Shown: positions 32,431 through 42,599 of the stretch, one piece after another | How the letters are laid out: each line of letters begins with the position of its first letter | Position numbering within the stretch: the stretch's first letter is position 1 | Assembly: GCF_000003605.2 (NCBI RefSeq) | Contig: NW_003145310.1 | Location: forward strand, 1-64,000 | Direction: 5' to 3' | Length of the DNA stretch: 64,000 nt | Origin: Saccoglossus kowalevskii | Taxonomy: Eukaryota; Hemichordata; Enteropneusta; Harrimaniidae | Notes under the pieces: generated by a model | Told to the model about the DNA's origin: nothing | Database searches by the model: none | Seen by the model: the letters and a program-made list of their open reading frames with translations, nothing else | Program-made: the position numbers and the translations under genes

Positions 32431-33330
32431 GTGTTGGAATGGGTTCAAGTTTTGAGTGTCTGAAATAGGGTCGAGTTTTGTGTGCCTGAAATAGGGTAGA
32501 TGTTTGAGTGTCTGGAATGGGTTCAAGTTTTGAGTGTCTGGAATTGGGTCGAGATTTGTGTGCCTGAAATAGGGTAGATGTTTGAGTGTTGGAATGGGTT
32601 CAAGTTTTGAGTGTCTGGAATTGGGTCGAGTTTTGTGTGTCTGAAATAGGGTCGAGTTTTGTGTGCCGGAAATAGGGTAGATGTTTGAGTGTTGGAATGG
32701 GTTCAAGTTTTGAGTGTCTAGAATTGGGTCGAGTTTTGTGTGTCTGAAATAGGGTCGAGTTTTGTGTGCCTGAAATAGGGTAGATGTTTGAGTGTTGGAA
32801 TGGGTTCAAGTTTTGAGTGTCTGGAATTGGGTCGAGTTTTGTGTGTCTGTAATAGGGTCGAGTTTTGTGTGCCTGAAATAGGGTAGATGTTTGAGTGTTT
32901 GGGATGGGTTCAAGTTTTGAGTGTCTGGAATTGGGTCGAGTTTTGTGTGTCTGAAATAGGCCCGAGTTTTGTGTGCCTGAAATAGGGTAGATGTTTGAGT
33001 GTCTGGAATGGGTTCAAGTTTTGAGTGTCTGGAATTGGGTCGAGTTTTGTGTGTCTGAAATAGGGTCGAGTTTTGTGTGCCTGAAATAGGGTAGATGTTT
33101 GAGTGTCTGGAATGGGTTCAAGTTTTGAGTGTCTGGAATTGGGTCGAGTTTTGTGTGTCTGAAATAGGGTCGAGTTTTGTGTGTCTGAATAGGGTCGAGT
33201 TTTGTGCGCCTGAAATAGGGTAGATGTTTGAGTGTTGGGAATGAGTTCAAGTTTTGAGTGTCTAGAATTGGGTCGAGTTTTGTGTGTCTGAAATAGGTCG
33301 AGTTTTGTGTGCCTGAAATAGGGTAGATGT
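32428..33330 (+). repeat. Copy of left-end block G (offset 32427)
   Basis: The window's first base pairs with 32,428. GTGCCGGAAAT (32,666), CTGTAATA, TTTGGGATGG (32,898), GGCCCGAG and GTGCGCCTG (33,205) all lie at an offset of 32427 until one-base changes near 33.19 kb. It is the only other copy with GGCCCGAG, so it is the closest relative of 1-890. The alignment ends near 33,330. Confidence 0.9.
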
Positions 33331-33360
33331 TTGAGTGTTGGAATGGGTTCAAGTTTGAGT
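33185..33360 (+). other. Cluster of single-base indels
   Basis: GTCTGAATAGGG (33,184), GAGTGTTGGGAATGAG (33,231), GAAATAGGTCGAG (33,291) and TTCAAGTTTGAGTG (33,350) are each one base off the 0.75-0.9 kb copy. The last lies at the joint with the following block. Confidence 0.8.
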
Positions 33361-34145
33361 GTCTAGAATTGGGTCGAGTTTTGTGTGTCTGAAATAGAGT
33401 CGAGTTTTGTGTGCCTGAAATAGGGTAGATGTTTGAGTGTCTGGAATGGGTTCAAGTTTTGAGTGTCTGGAATTGGGTCGAGTTTTGTGTGCCTGAAATA
33501 GGGCAGATGTTTGAGTGTTGGAATGGGTTCAAGTTTTGAGTGTCTGGAATTGGGTCGAGTTTTGTGTGTCTGAAATAGGGCCGAGTTTTGTGTGCCTGAA
33601 ATAGGGTAGATGTTTGAGTGTTGGAATAGGTTCAAGTTTTGAGTGTCTGGAATTGGGTCGAGTTTTGTGTGTCTGAAATAGGGTCGAGTTTTGTGTGCCT
33701 GAAATAGGATAGATGTTTGAGTGTTGGAATGGGTTCAAGTTTTGAGTGTCTGGAATTGGGTCGAGTTTTGTGTGTCTGAAATAGGGTCGAGTTTTGTGTG
33801 CCTGAAATAGGGTAGATGTTTGAGTGTCTGGAATGAGTTCAAGTTTTGAGTGTCTGGAATTGGGTCGAGTTTTGTGTGTCTGAAATAGGGTCGAGTTTTG
33901 TGTGCCTGAAATAGGGTAGATGTTTGAGTGTTGGAATGGGTTAAAGTTTTGAGTGTCTAGAATTGGGTCGAGTTTTGTGTGTCTGAAATAGGGTCGAGTT
34001 TTGTGTGCCTGAAATAGGGTAGATGTTTGAGTGTCTGGAATGGGTTCAAGTTTTGAGTGTCTGGAATTGGGTCGAGTTTTGTGTGTCTGAAATAGGGTCG
34101 AGTTTTGTGTGCCTGAAATAGGGTAGATGTTTGAGTGTCTGGAAT

Positions 34146-34532
34146 GGGATCAAGTTTTGAGTGTCTGGAATTGGGTTGAGTTTTGTGTGCCTGAAATAGC
34201 GTAGATGTTTGAGTGTTGGAATGGGTTCAAGTTTTGAGTGTCTGGAATTGGGTCGAATTTTGTGTGTCTGAAATAGGGTCGAGTTTTGTGTGTCTGAAAT
34301 AGGGTCGAGTTTTGTGTGCCTGAAATAGGGTAGATGTTTGAGTGTCTGGAATGGGTTCAAGTTTTGAGTGTCTGGAATTGGGTGGAGTTTTGTGTGCCAG
34401 AAATAGGGTAGATGTTTGAGTGTTGGAATAGGTTCAAGTTTTGAGTGTCTGGAATTGGGTCGAGTTTTGTAGGTCTGAAATAGAGTCGAGTTTTTTGTGT
34501 CTGAAATAGGGTAGATGTTTGAGTGTTGGAAT
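34146..34532 (+). repeat. K block, copy 8
   Basis: 387 bp in reference order. It is followed by the start of L in which GTGTGTGTGAAAT has gained one more GT (34,570-34,583), a local dinucleotide slip. Confidence 0.9.
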
Positions 34533-35960
34533 GGGTTCAAGTTTTGAGTGTCTGGAATTGGGTCGAGTTTTGTGTGTGTGTGAAATAGGGTCGAGTTTTG
34601 TGTGCCTGAAATAGGGTAGATGTTTGAGTGTTGGAATGGGTTCAATTTTTGAGTGTCTGGAATTGGGTCGAGTTTTGTGTGCCTGAAATAGGGTAGATGT
34701 TTGAGTGTTGGAATGGGTTCAAGTTTTGAGTGTCTGGAATTGGGTCGAGTTTTGTGTACCAGAAATAGGGTAGATGTTTGAGTGTTGGAATGGGTTCAAG
34801 TTTTGAGTGTCTGGAATAGGGTCGAGTTTTGTATGTCTGAAATAGGGTAGATGTTTGAGTGTTGGAATGGGTTCAAGTTTTGAGTGTCTGGAATAGGGTC
34901 GAGTTTTGTGTGCCTGAAATAGGGTAGATGTTTGAGTGTTGGAATGGGTTCAAGTTTTGAGTGTCTGGAATTGGGTTGAGTTTTGTGTGTCTGAAATAGG
35001 GTCGAGTTTTGTGTGTCTGAAATAGGGTAGATGTTTGAGTGTTGGAATGGGTTCAAGTTTTGAGTGTCTGGAATTGGGTCGAGTTTCGCGTGTCTGAAAT
35101 AGGGTCGAGTTTTGTGTGCCTGAAATAGGGTAGATGTTTGAGTGTTGGAATGGGTTCAAGTTTTGAGTGTCTGGAATTGGGTCGAGTTTTGTGTGTCTGA
35201 AATAGGGTCGAGTTTTGTGTGCCTGAAATAGGGTAGATGTTTGAGTGTTGGAATGGGTTCAAGTTTTGAGTGTCTGGAATTGGGTCTAGTTTTGTGTGTC
35301 TGAAATAGGGTCGAGTTTTGTGTGCCTAAAATAGGGTAGATGTTTGAGTGTTGGAATGGGTTCAATTTTTGAGTGTCTGGAATTGGGTCGAGTTTTGTGT
35401 GTCTGAAATAGGGTCGAGTTTTGTGTGCCTGAAATAGGGAAGATGTTTGAGTTTTGGAATGGGTTCAAGTTTTGAGTGTCTGGAATTGGGTCGAGTTTTG
35501 TGTGTCTAAAATAGGGTCGAGTTTTGTGTGCCTGAAATAGGGTAGATGTTTGAGTGTTGGAATGGGTTCAAGTTTTGAGTGTCTGGAATTGGGTCGAGTT
35601 TTGTGTGTCTGAAATAGGGTCGAGTTTTGTGTGCCTGAAATAGGGTAGATGTTTGAGTGTCTGGAATGGGTTCAAGTTTTGAGTGTCTGGAATTGGGTCG
35701 AGTTTTGTGTGTCTGAAATAGGGTCGAGTTTTGTGTGCCTGAAATAGGGTAGATGTTTGAGTGTTGGAATGGGTTCAAGTTTTTAGTGTCTGGAATTGGG
35801 TCGAGTTTTGTGTGTCTGAAATAGAGTCGAGTTTTGTGTGCCTGAAATAGGGTAGATGTTTGAGTGTCTGGAATGGGTTCAAGTTTTGAGTGTCTGGAAC
35901 TGGGTCGAGTTTTGTGTGTCTGAAATAGGGTCGAGTTTTGTGTGTCTGAAATAGGGTCGA
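34533..35960 (+). repeat. Regular units, duplicated twice elsewhere
   Basis: Gene-free. 34,640-35,396 pairs with 37,016-37,772 (offset 2376; GTGTACC at 34,754 and 37,130). 34,850-35,625 pairs with 44,179-44,954 (offset 9329; TTTCGCGTG at 35,084 and 44,413; GTCTAAAATAGGG at 35,502 and 44,831). The copy near 37 kb lacks the TTTCGCGTG change. Confidence 0.88.
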
Positions 35961-35970
35961 GTTTTGTGTG

Positions 35971-36990
35971 CCGGAAATAGGGTAGATGTTTGAGTGTTGG
36001 AATGGGTTCAAGTTTTGAGTGTCTAGAATTGGGTCGAGTTTTGTGTGTCTGAAATAGGGTCGAGTTTTGTGTGCCTGAAATAGGGTAGATGTTTGAGTGT
36101 TGGAATGGGTTCAAGTTTTGAGTGTCTGGAATTGGGTCGAGTTTTGTGTGTCTGTAATAGGGTCGAGTTTTGTGTGCCTGAAATAGGGTAGATGTTTGAG
36201 TGTTTGGGATGGGTTCAAGTTTTGAGTGTCTGGAATTGGGTCGAGTTTTGTGTGTCTGAAATAGGGTCGAGTTTTGTGTGCCTGAAATAGGGTAGATGTT
36301 TGAGTGTCTGGAATGGGTTCAAGTTTTGAGTGTCTGGAATTGGGTCGAGTTTTGTGTGTCTGAAATAGGGTCGAGTTTTGTGTGCCTGAAATAGGGTAGA
36401 TGTTTGAGTGTCTGGAATGGGTTCAAGTTTTGAGTGTCTGGAATTGGGTCGAGTTTTGTGTGTCTGAAATAGGGTCGAGTTTTGTGTGTCTGAAATAGGG
36501 TCGAGTTTTGTGCGCCTGAAATAGGGTAGATGTTTGAGTGTTGGAATGAGTTCAAGTTTTGAGTGTCTAGAATTGGGTCGAGTTTTGTGTGTCTGAAATA
36601 GGGTCGAGTTTTGTGTGCCTGAAATAGGGTAGATGTTTGAGTGTCTGGAATGGGTTCAAGTTTTGAGTGTCTGGAATTGGGTCGAGTTTTGTGTGTCTGA
36701 AATAGGGTCGAGTTTTGTGTGCCTGAAATAGGGTAGATGTTTGAGTGTCTGGAATGGGTTCAAGTTTTGAGTGTCTGGAATTGGGTCGAGTTTTGTGTGC
36801 CTGAAATAGGGTAGATGTTTGAGTGTTGGAATGGGTTCAAGTTTTGAGTGTCTGGAATTGGGTCGAGTTTTGTGTGTCTGTAATAGGGTCGAGTTTTGTG
36901 TGCCTGAAATAGGGTAGATGTTTGAGTGTCTGGGATGGGTTCAAGTTTTGAGTGTCTGGAATTGGGTCGAGTTTTGTGTGTCTGAAATAG
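35971..36990 (+). repeat. Copy of left-end block G (offset 35732)
   Basis: Tracks 239-1258: GTGCCGGAAAT, CTGTAATA, TTTGGGATGG (36,203), GTGCGCCTG (36,511), GAGTTC (36,548), the second CTGTAATA and CTGGGATGG. It has the ordinary GGGTCGAG where the left copy has GGCCCGAG. It ends where one unit lacks its C monomer. Confidence 0.9.
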
Positions 36991-38455
36991 GGTAGATGTT
37001 TGAGTGTTGGAATGGGTTCAAGTTTTGAGTGTCTGGAATTGGGTCGAGTTTTGTGTGCCTGAAATAGGGTAGATGTTTGAGTGTTGGAATGGGTTCAAGT
37101 TTTGAGTGTCTGGAATTGGGTCGAGTTTTGTGTACCTGAAATAGGGTAGATGTTTGAGTGTTGGAATGGGTTCAAGTTTTGAGTGTCTGGAATAGGGTCG
37201 AGTTTTGTGTGTCTGAAATAGGGTAGATGTTTGAGTGTTGGAATGGGTTCAAGTTTTGAGTGTCTGGAATAGGGTCGAGTTTTGCGTGCCTGAAATAGGG
37301 TAGATGTTTGAGTGTTGGAATGGGTTCAAGTTTTGAGTGTCTGGAATTGGGTCGAGTTTTGTGTGTCTGAAATAGGGTCGAGTTTTGTGTGTCTGAAATA
37401 GGGTAGATGTTTGAGTGTTGGAATGGGTTCAAGTTTTGAGTGTCTGGAATTGGGTCGAGTTTTGTGTGTCTGAAATAGGGTCGAGTTTTGTGTGCCTGAA
37501 ATAGGGTAGATGTTTGAGTGTTGGAATGGGTTCAAGTTTTGAGTGTCTGGAATTGGGTCGAGTTTTGTGTGTCTGAAATAGGGTCGAGTTTTGTGTGCCT
37601 GAAATAGGGTAGATGTTTGAGTGTTGGAATGGGTTCAAGTTTTGAGTGTCTGGAATTGGGTCTAGTTTTGTGTGTCTGAAATAGGGTCGAGTTTTGTGTG
37701 CCTAAAATAGGGTAGATGTTTGAGTGTTGGAATGGGTTCAATTTTTGAGTGTCTGGAATTGGGTCGAGTTTTGTGTGCCTGAAATAGGGTAGATGTTTGA
37801 GTGTTGGAATGGGTTCAAGTTTTGAGTGTCTGGAATTGGGTCGAGTTTTGTGTCTGAAATAGGGTCGAGTTTTGTGTGCTTGAAATAGGGTAGATGTTTG
37901 AGTGTCTGGAATGGGTTCAAGTTTTGAGTGTCTGGAATTGGGACGAGTTTTGTGTGCCTGAAATAGGGTAGATGTTTGAGTGTTGGAATGGGTTCAAGTT
38001 TTGAGTGTCTGGAATTGGGTCGAGTTTTGTGTATCTGAAATAGGGTCGAGTTTTGTGTGCCTGAAATAGGGTAGATGTTTGAGTGTTGGAATGGGTTCAA
38101 GTTTTGAGTGTCTGGAATTGGGTCGAGTTTTGTGTGTCTGAAATAGGATCGAGTTTTGTGTGCCTGAAATAGGGTAGATGTTTGAGTGTCTGGAATGGGT
38201 TCAAGTTTTGAGTGTCTGGAATTGGGTCGAGTTTTGTGTGTCTGAAATAGGGTCGAGTTTTATGTGCCTGAAATAGGGTAGATGTTTGAGTGTCTGGAAT
38301 GGGTTCAAGTTTTGAGTGTCTGGAATTGGGTCGAGTTTTGTGTGTCTGAAATAGGATCGAGTTTTGTGTGTCTGAAATAGGGTCGAGTTTTGTGTGTCTG
38401 AAATAGGGTCGAGTTTTGTGTGCCTGAAATAGGGTAGATGTTTGAGTGTTGGAAT
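36991..38455 (+). repeat. Mixed array
   Basis: Gene-free. The left half is the copy of 34.64-35.4 kb. At 37,847 a GT is lost (TTTTGTGTCTGAAAT). From about 38.1 kb comes the order GGATCGAG, GAGTTTTATGTGCCTG (38,257), GGATCGAG that precedes NE blocks here and at 55.6 and 61.8 kb. Confidence 0.85.
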
Positions 38456-38764
38456 GGGTTCATGTTTTGAGTGTCTGGAATTGGGTCGAGTTTTGTGTGT
38501 CTGAAATAGGTTCGAGTTTTGTGTGCCTAAAATAGGGTCGAGTTTTGTGTGCCTGAAATAGGGTAGATGTTTGAGTGTTGGAATGGGTTCAAGTTTTGAG
38601 TGTCTGGAATTGGGTCGAGTTTTGTGTGTCTGAAATAGGGTAGATGTTTGAGTGTTGGAATGGGTTCAAGTTTTGAGTGTCTGGAATTGGGTCGAGTTTT
38701 GTGTGTCTGAAATAGGGTCGAGTTTTGTGTGTCTTTAATAGGGTAGATGTTTGAGTGTTGGAAT
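38456..38764 (+). repeat. NE block, copy 2
   Basis: 309 bp, matching 26,096-26,404 at an offset of 12360. It is followed at once by a 9 bp tandem duplication. Confidence 0.88.
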
Positions 38765-38780
38765 GGGTTCAATGGGTTCA
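38761..38780 (+). repeat. 9 bp tandem duplication inside a monomer
   Basis: AATGGGTTC is doubled to AATGGGTTCAATGGGTTC. It is the only duplication of this size within a monomer that I saw, consistent with replication slippage at the D/A boundary. Confidence 0.9.
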
Positions 38781-39084
38781 AGTTTTGAGTGTCTGGAATT
38801 GGGTCGAGTTTTGTGTGTCTGAAATAGGGTCGAGTTTTGTGTGTCTGAAATAGGGTAGATGTTTGAGTGTTGGAATGGGTTCAAGTTTTGAGTGTCTAGA
38901 ATTGGGTCGAGTTTTGTGTGTCTGAAATAGGGTCGAGTTTTGTGTGCCTGAAATAGGGTAGATGTTTGAGTGTCTGGAATGGGTTCAAGTTTTGAGTGTC
39001 TGGAATTGGGTCGAGTTTTGTGTGTCTGAAATAGGGTCGAGTTTTGTGTGCCTGAAATAGGGTAGATGTTTGAGTGTCTGGAAT

Positions 39085-39471
39085 GGGATCAAGTTTTGAG
39101 TGTCTGGAATTGGGTTGAGTTTTGTGTGCCTGAAATAGCGTAGATGTTTGAGTGTTGGAATGGGTTCAAGTTATGAGTGTCTGGAATTGGGTCGAATTTT
39201 GTGTGTCTGAAATAGGGTCGAGTTTTGTGTGTCTGAAATAGGGTCGAGTTTTGTGTGCCTGAAATAGGGTAGATGTTTGAGTGTCTGGAATGGGTTCAAG
39301 TTTTGAGTGTCTGGAATTGGGTGGAGTTTTGTGTGCCAGAAATAGGGTAGATGTTTGAGTGTTGGAATAGGTTCAAGTTTTGAGTGTCTGGAATTGGGTC
39401 GAGTTTTGTAGGTCTGAAATAGAGTCGAGTTTTTTGTGTCTGAAATAGGGTAGATGTTTGAGTGTTGGAAT
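39085..39471 (+). repeat. K block, copy 9
   Basis: 387 bp with TTCAAGTTATGAG in monomer 4, as in copies at 25,113 and 61,052. L follows. Confidence 0.9.
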
Positions 39472-39962
39472 GGGTTCAAGTTTTGAGTGTCTGGAATTGG
39501 GTCGAGTTTTGTGTGTGTGAAATAGGGTCGAGTTTTGTGTGCCTGAAATAGGGTAGATGTTTGAGTGTCTGGAATGGGTTCAAGTTTTGAGTTTCTGGAA
39601 TTGGGTCGAGTTTTGTGTGTCTGAAATAGGGTCGAGTTTTGTGTGCCTGAAATAGGGTAGATGTTTGAGTGTCTGGAATGGGTTCAAGTATGAGTGTCTG
39701 GAATTGGGTCGAGTTTTGTGTGCCTGAAATAGGGTAGATGTTTGAGTGTTGGAATGGGTTCAAGTTTTGAGTGTCTAGAATTGGGTCGAGTTTTGTGTGT
39801 TTGAAATAGGGTCGAGTTTTTTGTGCTTGAAATAGGGTAGATGTTTGAGTGTCTGGAATGGGTTCAAGTTTCGAGTGTCTGGAATTGGGTCGAGTTTTGT
39901 GTGTCTGAAATAGGGTCGAGTTTTGTGTGCCTGAAATAGGGTAGATGTTTGAGTGTTGGAAT
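39472..39962 (+). repeat. L block, copy 6
   Basis: 491 bp: full marker order, ending with the 24 bp D in place of D'. It has GTGTGTTTGAAAT near 39,797. No M follows; the array continues with five-monomer units. Confidence 0.88.
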
Positions 39963-40764
39963 GGGTTCAAGTTTTGAGTGTCTGGAATAGGGTCGAGTTT
40001 TGTGTGTCTGAAATAGGGTCGAGTTTTGTGTGCCTGAAATAGGGTAGATGTTTGAGTGTCTGGAATGGGTTCAAGTTTTGAGTGTCTGGAATTGGGTCGA
40101 GTTTTGTGTGTCTGAAATAGGATCGAGTTTTGTGTGCCTGAAATAGGGTAGATGTTTGAGTGTCTGGAATGGGTTCGAGTTTTGAGTGTCTGGAATTGGA
40201 TCGAGTTTTGTGTGTCTGAAATAAGGTCGAGTTTTGTGTGTCTGAAATAGGGTCGAGTTTTGTGTGCCTGAAATAGGGTAGATGTTTGAGTGTTGGAATG
40301 GGTTCAAGTTTTGAGTGTCTGGAATTGGGTCGAGTTTTGTGTGTCTGAAATAGGGTCGAGTTTTGTGTGTCTGAAATAGGGTCGAGTTTTGTGTGCCTGA
40401 AATAGGGTAGATGTTTGAGTGTCTGGAATGGGTTCAAGTTTTGACTGTCTGGAATTGGGTCGAGTTTTGTGTGTCTGAAATAGGGTCGAGTTTTCTGTGT
40501 CTGAAATAGGGTAGATGTTTGAGTGTTGGAATGGGTTCAAGTTTTGAGTGTCTGGAATTGGGTCGAGTTTTGTGTATCTGAAATAGGGTCGAGTTTTGTG
40601 TGCCTGAAATAGGGTAGATGTTTGAGTGTTGGAATGGGTTCAAGTTTTGAGTGTCTGGAATTGGGTCGAGTTTTGTGTGTCTGAAATAGGGTCGAGTTTT
40701 GTGTGTCTGAAATAGGGTCGAGTTTTGTGTGCCTGAAATAGGGTAGATATTTGAGTGTTGGAAT

Positions 40765-41074
40765 GGGTTCATGTTTTGAGTGTCTGGAATTGGGTCAAGT
40801 TTTGTGTGTCTGAAATAGGTTCGAGTTTTGTGTGCCTAAAATAGGGTCGAGTTTTGTGTGCCTGAAATAGGGTAGATGTTTGAGTGTCTGGAATGGGTTC
40901 AAGTTTTGAGTGTCTGGAATTGGGTCGAGTTTTGTGTGTCTGAAATAGGGTAGATGTTTGAGTGTTGGAATGGGTTCAAGTTTTGAGTGTCTGGAATTGG
41001 GTCGAGTTTTGTGTGTCTGAAATAGGGTCGAGTTTTGTGTGTCTTTAATAGGGTAGATGTTTGAGTGTTGGAAT
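40765..41074 (+). repeat. NE block, copy 3
   Basis: 310 bp, one base longer than copies 1 and 2 because one D is the 25 bp form. It has TCAAG in place of TCGAG in the first B (40,795), a CpG-type change. Confidence 0.87.
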
Positions 41075-41849
41075 GGGTTCAAGTTTTGAGTGTCTGGAAT
41101 TGGGTCGAGTTTTGTGTGTCTGAAATAGGGTCGAGTTTTGTGTGTCTGAAATAGGGTAGATGTTTGAGTGTTGGAATGGGTTCAAGTTTTGAGTGTCTGG
41201 AATAGGGTCGAGTTTTGTGTGTCTGAAATAGGGTCGAGTTTTGTGTGCCTGAAATAGGGTAGATGTTTGAGTGTCTGGAATGGGTTCAAGTTTTGAGTGT
41301 CTGGAATTGGGTCGAGTTTTGTGTGTCTGAAATAGGATCGAGTTTTGTGTGCCTGAAATAGGGTAGATGTTTGAGTGTCTGGAATGGGTTCGAGTTTTGA
41401 GTGTCTGGAATTGGATCGAGTTTTGTGTGTCTGAAATAAGGTCGAGTTTTGTGTGTCTGAAATAGGGTCGAGTTTTGTGTGCCTGAAATAGGGTAGATGT
41501 TTGAGTGTTGGAATGGGTTCAAGTTTTGAGTGTCTGGAATTGGGTCGAGTTTTGTGTGTCTGAAATAGGGTCGAGTTTTGTGTGTTTCAAATAGGGTCGA
41601 GTTTTGTGTGCCTGAAATAGGGTAGATGTTTGAGTGTCTGGAATGGGTTCAAGTTTTGAGTGTCTGGAATTGGGTCGAGTTTTGTGTGTCTGAAATAGGG
41701 TAGATGTTTGAGTGTTGGAATGGGTTCAAGTTTTGAGTGTCTGGAATTGGGTCGAGTCTTGTGTGTCTGAAATAGGGTCGAGTTTTGTGTGTCTGAAATA
41801 GGGTAGATGTTTGAGTGTTGGAATGGGTTCAAGTTTTGAGTGTCTGGAA

Positions 41850-42108
41850 TTGGGTCGAGTTTTGTGTGTCTGAAATAGGGTCGAGTTTTGTGTGCCTGAA
41901 ATAGGGTAGATGTTTGAGTGTCTGGAATGGGTTCAAGTTTTGAGTGTCTGGAATTGGGTGGAGTTTTGTGTGCCAGAAATAGGGTAGATGTTTGAGTGTT
42001 GGAATAGGTTCAAGTTTTGAGTGTCTGGAATTGGGTCGAGTTTTGTAGGTCTGAAATAGAGTCGAGTTTTTTGTGTCTGAAATAGGGTAGATGTTTGAGT
42101 GTTGGAAT
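41850..42108 (+). repeat. Partial K block (right part)
   Basis: Contains K monomers 9-15 (GGGTGGAG with GTGCCAG, AGGTTCAAG, TTTTGTAGGTCTG, GAGTCGAGTTTTTTGTG) but starts from ordinary units and not from GGGATCAAG. A full K follows 104 bp later. Confidence 0.82.
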
Positions 42109-42212
42109 GGGTTCAAGTTTTGAGTGTCTGGAATTGGGTCGAGTTTTGTGTGTCTGAAATAGGGTCGAGTTTTGTGTGCCTGAAATAGGGTAGATGTTTG
42201 AGTGTCTGGAAT

Positions 42213-42599
42213 GGGATCAAGTTTTGAGTGTCTGGAATTGGGTTGAGTTTTGTGTGCCTGAAATAGCGTAGATGTTTGAGTGTTGGAATGGGTTCATGTT
42301 TTGAGTGTCTGGAATTGGGTCGAATTTTGTGTGTCTGAAATAGGGTCGAGTTTTGTGTGTCTGAAATAGGGTCGAGTTTTGTGTGCCTGAAATAGGGTAG
42401 ATGTTTGAGTGTCTGGAATGGGTTCAAGTTTTGAGTGTCTGGAATTGGGTGGAGTTTTGTGTGCCAGAAATAGGGTAGATGTTTGAGTGTTGGAATAGGT
42501 TCAAGTTTTGAGTGTCTGGAATTGGGTCGAGTTTTGTAGGTCTGAAATAGAGTCGAGTTTTTTGTGTCTGAAATAGGGTAGATGTTTGAGTGTTGGAAT
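42213..42599 (+). repeat. K block, copy 10
   Basis: 387 bp with TTCATGTTTTGAG in monomer 4 as its private change. It is followed by only the first L unit (GTGTGTGTGAAAT). Confidence 0.9.

Larger units (their letters stand above)
39963..42212 (+). repeat. Mixed array with 1215 bp repeat
   Basis: Gene-free. 39,967-40,320 recurs at 41,182-41,535 (offset 1215), sharing TGGGTTCGAG and AATAAGGTCGAG. An NE copy lies between them. 41,530-41,870 recurs at 44,908-45,248 (offset 3378; GTGTTTCAAATAGGG and GAGTCTTGTG). The last four units before 42,213 are the right part of a K block. Confidence 0.85.

Noticed and set aside
34561-34590. GT microsatellite
   Set aside because: Only a few GT repeats long. 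It is a local gain inside the usual GTGTGT tract of a B-type monomer.
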